The notes below the pieces were generated by a model that was not told the origin of the DNA, did not search any database, and was given only the letters and a program-made list of their open reading frames with translations. Positions 15,301-24,897 of a stretch of 64,000 nt of DNA are shown piece after piece. Positions within the stretch are counted from its first letter, which is position 1, and the number at the start of each line of letters is the position of its first letter. Origin of the DNA: Symsagittifera roscoffensis (taxonomy: Eukaryota; Xenacoelomorpha; Acoela; Convolutidae); the NCBI RefSeq assembly GCF_963678635.1, contig NC_087064.1, positions 63,047,548-63,111,547 on the forward strand. Direction: 5' to 3'. The translations under genes and the position numbers were made by a program.

Positions 15301-16986
15301 AAGATGACTAAAATAAACTGATTCTAATAAGATAAGAAAAAATCCCACAACTTTGAATTTTGATAACAATGGCAACCTCTTTGCATATAAATTGCCAAAA
15401 AAAATCAGTTTTTCTTGGATTTTTTAAAATAAATCAAACAGCCATTCCTGAATATTACGAAAAGAAAAGGAAGAAAAGAAAAAACATTGCGAAAAAAAGG
15501 AAGATATAATTTTTTAACCACGATTATGGAGCTGTCATGGAGCAATCTACAAACGATTATTATAAATTATCACGAGCAATGTTTCCTCAATTCTCATAAA
15601 AAATGCATGCTTGCAGCATTTCGCAATTCCGCAGAGTTCGCTATACACGAGGTGGCTACACTAATAGAAAACAGTACAAAGAAAGTTTAAGAGAACGAGC
15701 TTTTTCAAATTTTGCAAAATATGTTAAATTTTTTGTACGAGCTGCTGGAAGAGGTTCTAAAATTTGAGCTTAAAACATTAGTAAAGCATTTTTGGTTTTT
15801 CATAACATTACATTTGAAAAGTTTTCAATATGATAGATCAACTGAACTGGCATTTATTTGCGGCGAATTTGAGTGGGGGAAAACTGAAAAAAAAACAGCA
15901 CAAAATGCTTCAAACTCGCTGGTCGGAAAAATAAGCTGATTCATAATCAGAAAAGACAAGGAAATGTAGAGCAATCTAAATTGATGTTAAGATAGGCAAT
16001 GAGTCACTAAACTGGTTCAGCTTAAAATTCAGAGGAAGAAAAATTTGCCCAATACGCAGTTTAAAAATGATTGGAATCAGGGTTGTAAAACAATAATTGT
16101 ACATGACAATAATGCCCATACCATACCCTAACAATTATGGAAGGAGCCTTGAAAAACTATGGCCATTATGTATGGCCGATGGTTCGATATTGTTCCATAA
16201 TTGTGCCTTTATGGAAATATTAGTGAACCAAAAACTTTACAATATTCTCAGAAATGGACTCTTATTTTTAAGAAATGAGCCCTTCTATTACACGCTTTTT
16301 TTCAAAATCAATTTAATTTGTAAAACTTTTAAGCGTGTAATGCGAAAAACAATAACAATTTTTAATTGAAATGAATTAACATAGCCAACAGAGGATTGAA
16401 AGAGTGTAAAGAACTCAAGACTTTTTGCGATAAAAAATGACTATGATTACGTGCACTTGAATCGTTAATCAAAATGGGAAAAAAGCCTTCACCGCTTTTT
16501 GTTTCGAAGATTTGCAAAGCTCCAAAAAAATCAAAAAATCTTGAACTTATTTACCTGGATTATGAGAAATTTCACAAGGAGCTTTCAAAATGTTAGAAAA
16601 AGGCCTCGCCTTGCGAAAAATCCGTTTTGCGGAAACTAAGCCGAGAAAAAGCCAAAAAACTTGTTCTGAGGGAACTAAGCCGATGAAAATAAGCAGACAA
16701 ATAGACAATCCACCAACAGACGTTTGTTAATGTTTAACACCGGTCGTAGCGAACATCCTTGACTCGTGCTGGATTACATGTTTCAGATTCAACTTACTTT
16801 TAATTGCTCAATGCTACCTCGTTAACATCTATGAATGAGTTTGTTCTTGTACACTAACCTTTGGTGGGTCATTGCTTCTAGAACATTACCAATAGCTTGT
16901 CGCTTTCGGACCACATACTTCGTTTGGCTCCAATACCCTTTTGCTCGTATTTTTCCATCCTCGGTTTCTGTTTCCTCTGAATCCAT
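198..16986 (-). CDS. DNAH5/8-like: Axonemal outer-arm dynein heavy chain (DNAH5/DNAH8 type), N-terminal exons; gene continues past the left edge
   Basis: Eight minus-strand exons join in frame into about 641 residues: 16986-16859, 8466-8234, 7761-7597, 3554-3352, 3048-2666, 2211-2004, 1719-1271 and 352-198. All junctions are GT-AG and the split codons match at every join. The product is the tail of the motor that drives outer-arm sliding in cilia and flagella; the tail binds intermediate chains and other heavy chains. The diagnostic order is that of vertebrate DNAH5/DNAH8: MEARHWW, then INELFLAGGQRRLFFY, LYFIRPD, KAKSKTM-like (here SAKSKTMKRWRQLDNQITE), FNDAKDKGKYLEALNRFF, and a helical segment ending ELFLDRTFKVIDVM, which belongs to the DHC_N1 domain. 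The motor domain lies outside the window. The family is secure; the assignment to DNAH5/8 rather than another axonemal class is from remembered similarity. Confidence 0.88.
353..1270 (-). other. Dynein intron 7
   Basis: No exon was seen. It carries two short dispersed repeats that recur in the window: 748-840 resembles 28020-28115, and 1108-1215 resembles 34685-34815. Confidence 0.7.
1271..1719 (-). CDS. Dynein exon 7
   Basis: The acceptor ACTTTTAG is followed by LSNLLVSKMISFI. The exon contains a divergent Ser/Gly-rich insert and ends HIELFLDRTFKVIDVM, equivalent to the conserved segment in which other heavy chains read KFETFHRRLAKIIDI. The donor is best at ATGAA/GTACGT, which joins exon 8 in phase; GTACCA four bases later is the alternative. 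Confidence 0.82.
2004..2211 (-). CDS. Dynein exon 6
   Basis: Acceptor TTATTTCAG and donor TTCCAG/GTATTT bound a split Gln and then 69 codons. ITECFNDAKDKGKYLEAL followed by an SKYH segment is the most conserved part of DHC_N1 present here and the strongest family evidence. The range was not a long open frame on its own and was found by splice-site reading. Confidence 0.88.
2440..2550 (+). repeat. Relic related to the 13.4-14.4 kb repeat unit, inside dynein intron 5
   Basis: It holds GGGAGCGCGCGCC after a TAATTTTAAGG stretch, and later CTAGATCTGCGC. Both blocks recur, in the same order, in the tandem copies at 13426-14272 and in the tail at 14400-14450 (CTAGATCCGCGC). It is a degenerate interspersed copy. 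Confidence 0.6.
2666..3048 (-). CDS. Dynein exon 5
   Basis: Acceptor TTTCTAG and donor AACCA/GTAAAT bound 127 codons plus two bases. The peptide has SKTLVDSFLQQL, an acidic helical stretch, then MDKWKRRQRLLTQTIDQLK and VLNSAKSKTMKRW, the start of the DHC_N1 domain. Confidence 0.9.
3049..3351 (-). other. Dynein intron 4
   Basis: AT-rich intron sequence; nothing recognised. Confidence 0.6.
3352..3554 (-). CDS. Dynein exon 4
   Basis: Acceptor TGTCTTAG and donor TCACAG/GTTATA bound 67 codons after a split Gly. The exon encodes VGDPALCFAESMRYVFLPQL and QQRDWG, corresponding to the IFIPAL-and-GWG region of outer-arm gamma-type heavy chains, then a helical stretch ending SSQ in phase 0. Confidence 0.85.
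3692..3895 (+). pseudogene. LINE ORF1, C-terminal fragment
   Basis: About 67 codons end at TAA 3893-3895 and contain WSREGNIFFQY and a GLYEGG motif, aligning with CTREGTINYKL and GLFEGG of the second LINE. This looks like the C-terminal region of a LINE nucleic-acid chaperone ORF1. The start is lost. It overlaps the start of ORF2 by about 38 nt in another frame. Confidence 0.65.
3858..6752 (+). pseudogene. LINE ORF2: apurinic endonuclease and reverse transcriptase, one in-frame stop
   Basis: The reading frame runs about 965 codons with a single TGA at 4968-4970; sequence on both sides stays open in the same frame. The endonuclease part shows HINVRSL, LSETWL, ICGDNNID and FSDHFPV, covering the Asn, Glu, Asp/Asn and His catalytic positions. 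The reverse transcriptase part (from about codon 430) shows NNYRPISLL, FDLKKAFDTIEH, GVPQGSILGPLLF and LFADDT. The related LINE downstream has Ser where the stop lies, so one base change can explain it. The enzyme would nick genomic DNA and copy its own RNA at the nick. Recent loss of function is likely. Confidence 0.9.
6753..7284 (+). other. LINE 3'UTR and (CTTT)n tail
   Basis: It includes a T16-type run near 6933, an A20-type run near 7078, and ends AATAAATTCTTTCTTTC. The second LINE ends the same way, supporting a 3' tetranucleotide tail used in target-primed reverse transcription. Confidence 0.7.
7597..7761 (-). CDS. Dynein exon 3
   Basis: Acceptor TTGTTTAG and donor ACAG/GTCAGC bound 54 whole codons with split codons at both ends. 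The exon encodes TPDGIVLELTQ, then a KSYDTPILYFIR segment matching the conserved FIR motif of DNAH5-like proteins. Confidence 0.85.
7762..8233 (-). other. Dynein intron 2
   Basis: An open stretch at 8118-8233 continues exon 2 in frame but is excluded, because using it breaks the phase with exon 3. Nothing else recognised. Confidence 0.6.
8234..8466 (-). CDS. Dynein exon 2
   Basis: The acceptor TTCTCTAG is followed by residues 43-120, including DPVPDI, MEARHWWIASKI and the GGQRRLFFYVERE block typical of DNAH5-like N-termini. I place the donor at GAAAAAG/GTTTGAG rather than at the later GTGTAAG, because only this choice (one base left over) keeps exon 3 in frame. Confidence 0.85.
9351..9395 (-). 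repeat. Short dispersed repeat with a GAAGCTGAGCTTC palindrome
   Basis: The core reads CAGAGGCGAAGCTGAGCTTC then GCACCACTTGCGATAC. The same 40-bp core, variably diverged, is at about 10050, 35390, 35860, 36160, 36690, 41103 and 62930, with shorter pieces at 33470 and 38564. It may be one end of a SINE; no clear pol III boxes were seen in the core alone. Confidence 0.7.
10050..10095 (-). repeat. Short dispersed repeat copy
   Basis: Same core as at 9351, reading CAGAGGCAAAGCGGAGCTTC then GCACCACTTGCGATGC. Confidence 0.65.
10440..11480. repeat. Degenerate satellite, about 170-bp units
   Basis: Diverged units share an order of motifs: AAAACGGTCAAAAAT, TTGACTTTTC, GGGCGATAACTT, ATGCAGAA, CCCACAATCCGTT, then CTCA(G) before a long A/T stretch. 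The same motif order recurs in the larger array at 28600-31480 in another gene. Units are too diverged for an exact period by eye. Confidence 0.65.
11722..12030 (-). mobile_element. tRNA-derived SINE
   Basis: On the minus strand the tRNA-like part holds a B box (GGGTTCGAATTTG) near 11830 and an A-box-like segment near 11880. Around it lie a hairpin end (TTGCTTATCGCAAGGGTAAA at 12003-12022) and a body that on plus reads AACTAAGCTGACA...GAGCAGACAAA at 11722-11752. Five more copies share this layout. Confidence 0.7.
12530..12775 (-). mobile_element. tRNA-derived SINE copy
   Basis: It has the best preserved A box of the set on the minus strand (TTGGCGCAGTGGTAAC, near 12605) and a B-box-like GTTCAATTCC near 12555. 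The end reads CTAACGCAAGGGTAAAAAAA on plus, as in the other copies. Confidence 0.7.
13426..14272 (+). repeat. Threefold tandem repeat of about 280 bp with poly-C runs
   Basis: Units begin GCTGTTAGCATCAAAT at 13426, 13711 and 13988. They are nearly identical apart from the length of a C run (about 20, 10 and 14). Each contains CAAGGATT(C/T)GACCCCTTGCCGA and GGGGGGAGCGCGCGCC. Near-identity means recent amplification. Downstream (14273-14460) lies a diverged tail with CTAGATCCGCGCC. Confidence 0.9.
14763..14894. mobile_element. MITE with terminal inverted repeats and a 9-bp target duplication
   Basis: The termini are inverted copies: ATCAAGTTAACATCC at the left, and at the right the complement of ACCAAGTTAACATCC. 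The 9-mer AATTGCTCG flanks both sides (14754-14762 and 14895-14903). The element is only 132 bp and has no coding capacity. The 8-9 bp duplication fits hAT or Mutator-type mobilisation. Confidence 0.75.
14904..16858. other. Dynein intron 1, unexplained part
   Basis: Short open frames (14908, 15487, 15712, 16097) have no recognisable domains and AT-driven composition. A SINE-body-like string (GGGAACTAAGCCGA...AAGCAGACAAAT) lies at 16673-16702. Otherwise nothing recognised. Confidence 0.5.
16859..16986 (-). CDS. Dynein exon 1 (start codon)
   Basis: The ATG is at 16986-16984 and the exon encodes 42 residues plus two bases, beginning MDSEETETEDGK and rich in acidic then basic residues. It ends CAAAG followed by GTTAGT. 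The leftover AG joins the first base of exon 2 to make an Arg codon, which is the main evidence that this exon belongs to the gene across an 8.4 kb intron. Confidence 0.8.
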
Positions 16987-17026
16987 GGTAATGTAAATAA
17001 TTATAATCGAGCTTACCTTTCCTTAT
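16987..17026 (-). promoter_or_regulatory. Dynein 5' leader bounded by a 3' splice site
   Basis: Reading on the minus strand, a pyrimidine tract and AG (TTTTTCTCAG) end just before 17026, giving a 40-nt leader ahead of the ATG. This can be an ordinary 5'UTR intron acceptor or a spliced-leader trans-splice acceptor. No TATA box was recognised upstream. Confidence 0.4.
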
Positions 17027-17574
17027 CTGAGAAAAAGGCCGAATTAATGGATCGCCTTCTGGATTATTTTCAACTGGCCTCTAAATTTTATTGCTGATGT
17101 CAAGTAAAAAACCAAATGAAAACCAGGACTCTGAATTTCTCATCTGGAACTGATATATGTATTTTGTTATCAGTGGGAAGCACTCAAACAATTTGATGGG
17201 AGTTAAAACAATATTTGTTCAGTTAAACACCTGTTACAAAGGCGTGTAAAACAAATAGGCTGAAAAAACAATAAAACAAAATAGCCAGATTATGAACCAA
17301 AAGAAAAAATAAGAATCGACGGTTAATAGGCAAGAAGCAAAAATTTTTTCCGACAATTCGAAATCGAAAACGCTTAAGTTCCGGAAATTTTGCTATTTTG
17401 TGGAACTTTTTTGTAGTTTTCTTGGATATCTGGAGACTTGATATCGGGCTTGGAGGCTAAGGAAATTAGCTCAAACAATATAGAAACCATTAAATCAGAT
17501 AATCAGTGAAATATCATAACTCATTGAATCATTTCCGAGTTTGCTTTGAGGCACCGGAATTCGCTTTAAAAAAC

Positions 17575-17700
17575 GGGAGCGCTGATGAAGTAGCTAAGGT
17601 TCCGTCTCTCAACCGATCGGTCGGTGGTTCTAGGCCCACCATGATCCGTGTCTGCGCTCGTTGCTTCGCGCTATTTAATGGCGCCGAAATCTCTTTTAGA
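17575..17700 (+). repeat. tRNA-like SINE head (plus strand)
   Basis: A tRNA-like order is visible: GTAGCTAAGGTTCC (A-box-like), CCGATCGG (anticodon-stem-like), then GGTGGTTCTAGGCCCACC, a paired T arm holding a B box. It is unlike a functional tRNA gene because no closing acceptor stem was found. Confidence 0.5.
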
Positions 17701-18124
17701 AAAAATTTAGGGCTAATCGGCCACAATAGGCCCAAAAGTAGGGCCATTTGTGTGGTCACTGGGTTAAATCCCTCGGGTACCGGTATCCCCCCTGAAAAAA
17801 GCAGCCAGGGATTAATCTGAGAGTATCGCATGCAAAACAGCTATAGGCAACACATATTGTCACATTATTGAGTACCATTAAACAAAACCAAATAAAGCAG
17901 TCAAAATTTGTTTTCGCCTTTCAATCGACGTAAATGGAGTCGAAAAAGTCTATATAAAATAAGCCAAGCCATTTAAATCTCAAAAATTACAAAAACAAGC
18001 CAAAATTAATTTCAGTTACAGAGAAAAATGCTTAAAAAATGCGAAAAGTAGGCCGATAAAATTAAGCAGACAAACGCTCGTCCGACAGCAATTAAATTTT
18101 TCTAAGAAAACTTTCAGCAAGCAA

Positions 18125-18530
18125 AAAAGTACAGTACCTAGTTCGAATCATGTCGTGGTCAATCATGTTCTCAATCAAGTGCGTTACCGGTGGGAAACAA
18201 TCCCATACAAATCAGTCAAAATCCTTTTTCGCCTTTCAAACGACGCAATATGAGGCGTAAAAACCTACACAAAATAAGCCTAATCATTGAATTGAAGTTT
18301 AAATTAACAAGAATAAATCAAAATAACTTTCAGTAACAGAAAAAACTTCCTAAATCAGCAAAAAGTCAATACTGTTCAAAGTAAGCCGACAAAAAAGCAG
18401 AAAAACGTTCGCCCGTCAAAAATGAAAATTTTCAAAAAAAAAATCAGTTTTCAAAAGTACAGCTCCTGGTTGGACTAGAACGCCGGGGCCAATCAAGTGA
18501 CCAATTATGGGACCTTTGTCGTCCCAATCA
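18125..18530 (-). repeat. Two diverged tRNA-like SINE fragments
   Basis: B-box-like strings on the minus strand (ATGATTCGAACTAGG near 18145, GCGTTCTAGTCC near 18485) each sit beside the body motif seen in the full SINEs (GGCCGATAAAATTAAGCAGA at about 18050, TAAGCCGACAAAAAAGCAGA at about 18385). Confidence 0.5.
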
Positions 18531-18668
18531 ACTACATTACCTATGAGCCAAACTAGCAAAACTAATAGCCGAACTTGATATATTGATGAAAATTTCGGAT
18601 ATCGATTTTTTATCATTGTACTGTTTTTTGTAACACATACCTGTTTCCAGTTCATTTGATGAAACAAA

Positions 18669-18835
18669 AATGCATCAACTGTGTTAACTTATTACTAATC
18701 AAGTAACAAAGTTCATCCTATGAAAAAGCCGTAAAGGTGTCCCACAAGTGTCCCGTAAAAGCACCAATATTTGGGACTTACGTCGGAAAAAAGAATAGTC
18801 GCATTATTACACTACGATTGCTAAACCTGGGTAGT
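18669..18835. repeat. Dispersed repeat, partner at 39034-39187
   Basis: Shared blocks in the same order are AAATGCATCAACTGTGTTA, AAAAGCCGTA, TAGCACCAATATTTG (GCACCAATATTTGGG here), CTTACGT(C/T)GGAAAA and ATAGTCG(C/T)A(T/C)TATTACACT. Coding potential was not seen in either copy. Confidence 0.65.
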
Positions 18836-19814
18836 GTATCAATCAATTAAGCTATCAAATGATTCACGAGCTTTCGTTAACCTATTCTCGTGCATAAAAA
18901 TATTAAATTGTTCTGTATCAGGCAGACTTTTCCCGAACAATTTATTACGGCTTTGAATCATATTGTTTTGTTCCAGATCGAACTTGAATTGGATGACTCG
19001 ATTTGTATTGAATCAAGTTCATCTTGAAAAAAATAACATACTAAGACCATTTGATGTAAACTTCGAAAATACTTAAACAGACACTCATTGATCCGAAAGG
19101 GAATGAAATGCCACTAACACGATATACACGAAAAACAAAAAAACTCAAACTATAACAACTCGGAATTGCAAGATAGAGTATACAAAAAGCAGAAACGCTC
19201 AAAATATGTCTGTTCTGTCGGTTGACAGACAAATCATATTCGCAGATAACTGTAAATTTTAGCCGTACTAGAAACACTTTTTTAAGGAAAAAAGTTAAGT
19301 ACCTGTTGGTAATGCGCCTGTTTACAAGTATCCAGGCAGCCTTTTTGCAATTCGGTTTTCGTTTTAATTTGCAATTCGGATATGATCATCCAAAAAAAAA
19401 CGTCAACATTCCAAATTAATTGACGGATATTTTTGACGCCATAGTACATAATTGACCATTTGAACAAAAATTAGTTAAAACTAGAAAAAGCAGTGTTCTT
19501 GACTCTCGGAGATGAATTTTGTTCATTTAGTTTTCTGGCAAAAAAAATCCTGACTGCTCAAAAAAATGCACATGAGCCTAAGAGAAACCCGGCTGCTGAT
19601 GTTGATCCGCATTTTGTGCCTTACGATACAACACAACCAATAAAAATAAGTCGAAATGAAAAATGTTGAAAAAAACTAGGTCAAACAAATTTAAAATTTT
19701 CGTATGTCTCGATAGAGGTTCATTCTAGGCAAACATGCTAGAAATATGGATACTGAATTAGTTAGAGCAAAATTTAAGAAATAGTAACGCCGACAACTTT
19801 AAAACAGACACAAA

Positions 19815-20400
19815 TTGAAAGTCCCAATTGAAACTACAGTGAGCAACACTTGCAATTGCAACTACAATGAAAGTTGCTTACAGCACAAAAATCACTGATG
19901 TGGCAACAAAAAACCGACAATAATTGAGCAGACACCATTTGAACAAAAAAAAATACTTTTTGAAATTTTTAAATCTTTCATGTCCCCTGAAACTAGACTG
20001 AGCAACCCTTGCTCATGCAACTGCAATAAAGTTGCTAACTTCACAAAAAAATTCCGTGATATGGAAACTAACCCGACAATCTTTGAGCAGACACTTGAAC
20101 TGAAAAAAAAAAAAAGATTTTCAAGTTTTTAAAATCCTTCAAGTCTCCCCTGAAACTAGACTGAGCAATACTTGCTCATGCAACTGCCACGAAAGTTGCT
20201 AATATCACAAAAAAAATCCGTGATATGTAAGCTAACCCGACAATCTTTGAGCAGAGATTTGATGAAACGAAAAAAAAATGATTTTAAGTTTTCAAAATCC
20301 TTCAAGTCCCCCCTGAAAGTAGAAATATCAACACTTGCATTTGTAACTGCAAATCCATTATGCGGCAACCAAGCCGCCAAAACTTGAGCAGACAAATCAA
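19815..20400. repeat. Fourfold tandem repeat of about 163 bp carrying the SINE body motif
   Basis: Units start near 19823, 19988, 20150 and 20314. Each has GAAACTAGACTGAGCAA, ACTTGCTCATGCAACTGC, AAAGTTGCTAA, then a CCGACAAT(C/A)(T/A)TTGAGCAGACA block. The last block matches the body of the tRNA SINEs (GCCGACAAAA...AAGCAGACAAA), so the array is probably an expansion of SINE sequence. Confidence 0.75.
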
Positions 20401-21686
20401 AATCTGACAACTAAATTTTTACGTGAAAAAAAGCTTAAATTGCATACTTACTGACAAAAACAATGACCGGCCAGTAAAGTAGAAATAAGCCCCGAATTAG
20501 TAAAAAATCATATTTTTATTGTTTTCTAAAAACTTCATTACTTCATCTTAATTTCATTACTTCAAAACTTTCCCAAATCTGTTAGTATTTTCTTTAACAA
20601 AAATAAGGCCACAATTTTACTCGCACACCCACAAACAGAAAACAAATAGAGATATGCAACGCAATATTCGCAATAAGAAGGCCATGAACTGTCCCTTCCA
20701 TTCCCACAAAAAGCTATGCCAAAATATAAGTTGTCAGACGCATCATTTGGATAATTTGCTTTACCCAATTCTACTGGGAATGATATCTACGCTCAGTTGA
20801 ATCATTTTTCACTTATTTCCATAGAAAATCTTGGATTAATAGCTCGCATTATTACAGCCAATCCAATCACCTTGCGAAAATGTAAATGCACAAAAACATA
20901 GTAAGAGGTGAATACTCATACGCTCTTCATGCTGCATTATAAATAAATTCATCAGCGAAATTTGTTTCAGAAAAAAAGCTGACAGAAAGCGTTATCCTAA
21001 GCAAAAGCTATTTTAGATTTGGCAAAAACAAGACTTCCCTGGTCAACTAACAACTTTCAATCAGTTAAGAGCCGTTTTTGAGCTGTACGACGAGAAAGCT
21101 AAATTGATTGGCTTCCCAACCGATAACTTGAAGTCCAAACATTACAACTCATTGTGCTGAGTAAGAGAGATTTTCATCACCCAGAAAACCATTCTGCCGA
21201 TTCCTAATTTAATGGCTAAAAACGCCTTGAAAATGAAACTTTCTAATTGTGCTCCAGCTACATCATTTTGAAGTTTCAAACATCGCATTTCATTACTTTA
21301 CCTTAATTAGTTGCGGAGAAAACAACGAAAAAGAAACTCTTTGGTCATTTGCTCGTTGAAATCAAAGCAGTTGAGTCGACCTGGCATCTATCTACAAAAT
21401 ATTTGTCTTGATTTGGCCCAATACAACAATTTAATGGCTCAATTCAATTTGCAATGATTTCTAAGCTAGATTAATTCTCCGCCTATGCAGCGCATTAGCA
21501 GCATGCTTGAAATTTTGCGCTAATCAAGAACTTAAAGATGACATCTAAACTTTTTTCACTGGCATTTGCTTCAAAATCGAGACCGGGGTATCAATCAGGG
21601 GTTTAAAAACAAATTGCATTTAAAAATACATTAAATAAATTAATATTTTCATCAAATAGTTGATTTTTTGACCAATCAATTTTCAG

Positions 21687-21998
21687 CCAAGGATTACGCT
21701 TGCCCGATTCGCTAATAGGAGCTCAAGAATAGATCTTTTAAGAAATAAGAAGAAATTCAAAGACATCGATGAACTGAAAAATGTACGAGTATTTGAGGAT
21801 CTAACACTGGCAAGAGTGAAGTTTTTAAATATGACGAAGACAGATACGAGAACTGAAAATGTATGTACAAGAGAGGGAACAATAAACTACAAACTAGCTG
21901 GAGATTCAAGGGTGCAGACCATCAAGGGATTGTTTGAGGGAGGGTTGAAATTGAAGTATCAATTAGCTGATCTAGAGCAATGCTTTGTAACTAACTAA
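21687..21998 (+). pseudogene. LINE ORF1, C-terminal 103 codons
   Basis: The frame is open from PRITLARFANR to TAA at 21996-21998. It contains VRVFEDLTLARVKFLN and CTREGTINYKL, the pattern of an ORF1 RNA-binding C-terminal domain (the EDLT helix followed by a short beta region). The N-terminus is lost by 5' truncation. ORF1 and ORF2 are in the same frame here, separated by a single TAA and a 39-nt gap to the first ORF2 ATG. Confidence 0.65.
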
Positions 21999-22037
21999 CA
22001 ACCAAAATTGAAAAAAGCGTGTGCTAAAATTGATACA

Positions 22038-24897
22038 ATGCCAATTAGTGTGCTACTTATAAATGCTAGATCGTTAAAAAAACACAGCGAAGAATTAGAA
22101 GCGCTAGTATATAATCTGGAGTCACCGCCTAATATAGTAGCTGCCACTGAAACATGGCTAGATAAAGAGGATGATGAAAAACTATATAAGTTAAGTGGAT
22201 ACAATGTTGTAACCAAGCCCAGGCCAACAAGAGGAGGAGGAATCTTGTTTCATTCACTAAAAGAAGTTAAAATAATTAAAGTTTTGGATTGCTCCATTGA
22301 TGAAAGCCTTATGCTAGAACTGAAAATAAGAGGAAACAAAGTAATTTTCCTGGTGATATACAACCCACCAAGGAATAACAAATTGGAGTTCATTGAAAAA
22401 CTGGATGAAGTATTGGAGAGCATGCAATACTTAAATTGTGAAGTCATTGTGTGTGGAGATATTAATATAGATATTAAGAAACATAATTCAGCAACAGCTA
22501 AATACATCGATGCAATCGAATCAAATGGATTCAGTCTTTTAAGTTTTTCACCCACAAGGGTTGAAGAAAATTCAGAAACATGTTTAGATCATTTTATTAC
22601 AAATGTTAGTCATTCAATTGTGAGTGTGTTAACTCATAAAAATTTTGCAGATCATTATCCGGTTATAATGAAATTCAATAAAGACAGTTCAGATAATGAT
22701 AATGAAGCAATCCTGGTAAGAGATACGTCTTTTCTAAAGAGTGCGGAGAAGGTTCAAAATTTCAACTGCGTTTTACTGCATGAAATTAACAATTTATCAT
22801 TGAAGGAAAATGAAAATGTAAATAAAACTTTTTTAAGGTTTCACAAAACGCTTATTAAACTTTTGGACCAATTTGCCCCAATGATCAAAAAAGTTAATAA
22901 AACCACCAAGTGTCCTCCGTGGATATCAAATAAAATTAAAAACCTCATCACTAAAAGAAATAAGCAGCATCATTTATTGGTGCAAAGTAAATATAATCAC
23001 TTGATTAAGCTGCGGTATAAGGAATTAAATGACAGAGTTAGATCAGAAATCAGAAGCTCTAAGAAAAACTTTTATATGAAGAAATTTCAAACATGTATTG
23101 GCGACTCTAGACCTATATATAAATTTTTAAATATGTTAAAAGGATCGAATGGAAGTAATAGAGATGTCACTGATATTATTAAAGAAAGTGGCGATAGGCA
23201 TACAGATCCACAGACAATTGCAAACGACTTCAACAACTTTTTTGGACAAATTGCAGATAAATTGGTGAAACAGTTATCAACTCCTGAATTAGAAATTAGA
23301 ATTAAGGAGCCAATTGTATCAATATACCTAAAACCAGTTAATGAAAACGAAATTGCTTCAATTCTATCCGATTTGAAATCAAAAGCCTCCGTAGGGCTAG
23401 ATGATGTTAGTAATAATATTCTGAAAGCATGTGCGTATGCAATTATACCAAGCTTAACAATACTGATCAATGCTTCCATTAAGCAAGCAATCTTTCCCAC
23501 CGAGTTATCCCAAGCAAAAATACTGCCATTTCACAAGGATGGATCCAAATTAGATTTAAACAATTACAGGCCAATTGCTTTGCTTTTGACGTTAGGTAAA
23601 ATTTTCGAAAGTGTGATGTTCAACCGAATATATAATTATTTAGAGCAATTTAACTTCATATACTGTAAACAGTTTGCATACAGAATCAAACACAATACCA
23701 TTGATGCCATCGCCGAGGTTACCGAAAAATTGCGCCTTTCAAATAAGAAATTCATTCCATCAATATTCCTTGATTTAAAGAAGGCCTTTGATACCCTAAA
23801 TCATGATATCTTAATTAAAAAATTGCCATATTATGGTCTTGTAGGTAAATGTCTACAATGGATAGTGAGCTATTTGTCAAATCGTAAACAATGTGTAGAG
23901 ATATCTGGTGTGCGATCAAATTTTCGAACAATGAACAGCGGCGTTCCACAAGGATCCATTTTAGGTCCACTTCTCTTTCTTTTATATGTCAATGATCTAC
24001 CAAACGTTGTCAATAACTCGGAAGTATACTTGTTTGCCGATGATACCACTTTAGTAGCAATAGATCGATCACTCGAAAAACTGAGTGATGACTTTAATGT
24101 AGTTGCGAAATGGCTTGCCGCTAATAGGCTCTCACTTAACATGAAAAAAACAGTTCAAATAAATTTCACTAGGAAAAGCGCTTCTAATGAAACAATATTA
24201 TATGATGGCAAAAACTTATCGTCAGAAATATATTGGAAATACTTAGGTATTAACATTGATTTCAAACTAGGATTTTCTAATCATATTGATTTTGTCAGAA
24301 AAAAAATTACGAAAACAATGTGGAATAATTGCTAAAACAAGGCATTACGTGCCGAGCTCTGTTATGTTTAGGTATTATGAATCAAACATTAGGTCTATCA
24401 TTCAGTATGGAATTTTAGTGTACGGTTGCACAAGCTACAATGCATTACTTCCGCTTTTTGAATTACAGAAAAGAATTATCCGACTCAGTTCTTTTCGAAA
24501 CAATTGCGAAAGCGTGTCAGATATATTTGTTAAGCACAAAATACTTACAGTTCATGAATTGTATATTTATGAGTGTTTCAAGTTTCTATTAAGGTCACTA
24601 TCGAACCTGCATTCAGAAAATTATCTCAACTCGCTCTATACTTTTGATAATTCTATCAAAAGATCCAGACGATCGGAAAAGAATTTACTGAAAATATGTA
24701 AGCCAAAATCCCAAATAGAAAACCACTCTTTAACTAAACGGGGAACCAAACTTTTTAATATTTTTAAGGAAAACGGAATTATGCCAATTAATTCGCAGTC
24801 TCTAAATGCAAGTCAGGTGCTTACGGTAGCTCACAAATTAAAGTATTTATACATTTTAGGAAATAATGAGTTAACAAATTTTATTTTCGATAAATAA
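22038..24897 (+). pseudogene. LINE ORF2: endonuclease and reverse transcriptase with one frameshift
   Basis: The frame is open from a first ATG at 22038 to a stop at 24333-24335 and then continues one frame later to 24897. The switch falls at an A8 run (24299-24306), so one extra A explains it. Endonuclease motifs are LINARSL, ATETWL, VCGDINID and FADHYPV; reverse transcriptase motifs are NNYRPIALL, FLDLKKAFDTLNH, GVPQGSILGPLLFLLY and LFADDT. After the break the C-terminal part reads YGILVYGCTSYN and FILGNNEL, parallel to the first LINE. It is otherwise intact, so inactivation is recent. Confidence 0.9.

Larger units (their letters stand above)
8467..16858 (-). other. Dynein intron 1 (8.4 kb), repeat-filled
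   Basis: No exon was found between exons 1 and 2. The intron holds short dispersed repeats (9351, 10050), a degenerate satellite (10440-11480), two tRNA-derived SINEs (11722, 12530), a threefold 0.28-kb tandem repeat (13426) and a MITE (14763). The stretches 8467-9350 and 14904-16858 show nothing I recognise. Confidence 0.65.
17027..21686. other. Intergenic region between the dynein gene and the second LINE
   Basis: It contains tRNA-like SINE heads (17575, 18125, 18460), a dispersed repeat (18669-18835) and a fourfold tandem array (19815-20400). The stretches 17030-17570, 18840-19810 and 20410-21686 hold nothing I recognise. Confidence 0.6.

Noticed and set aside
16097-16369. 90-codon plus-strand ORF in dynein intron 1
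   Set aside because: Composition follows local AT content and no domain is visible; most likely chance.
20562-20768. Cys-rich minus-strand ORF
   Set aside because: Under 70 codons in AT-rich intergenic DNA, no conserved motif, no splice-site support.
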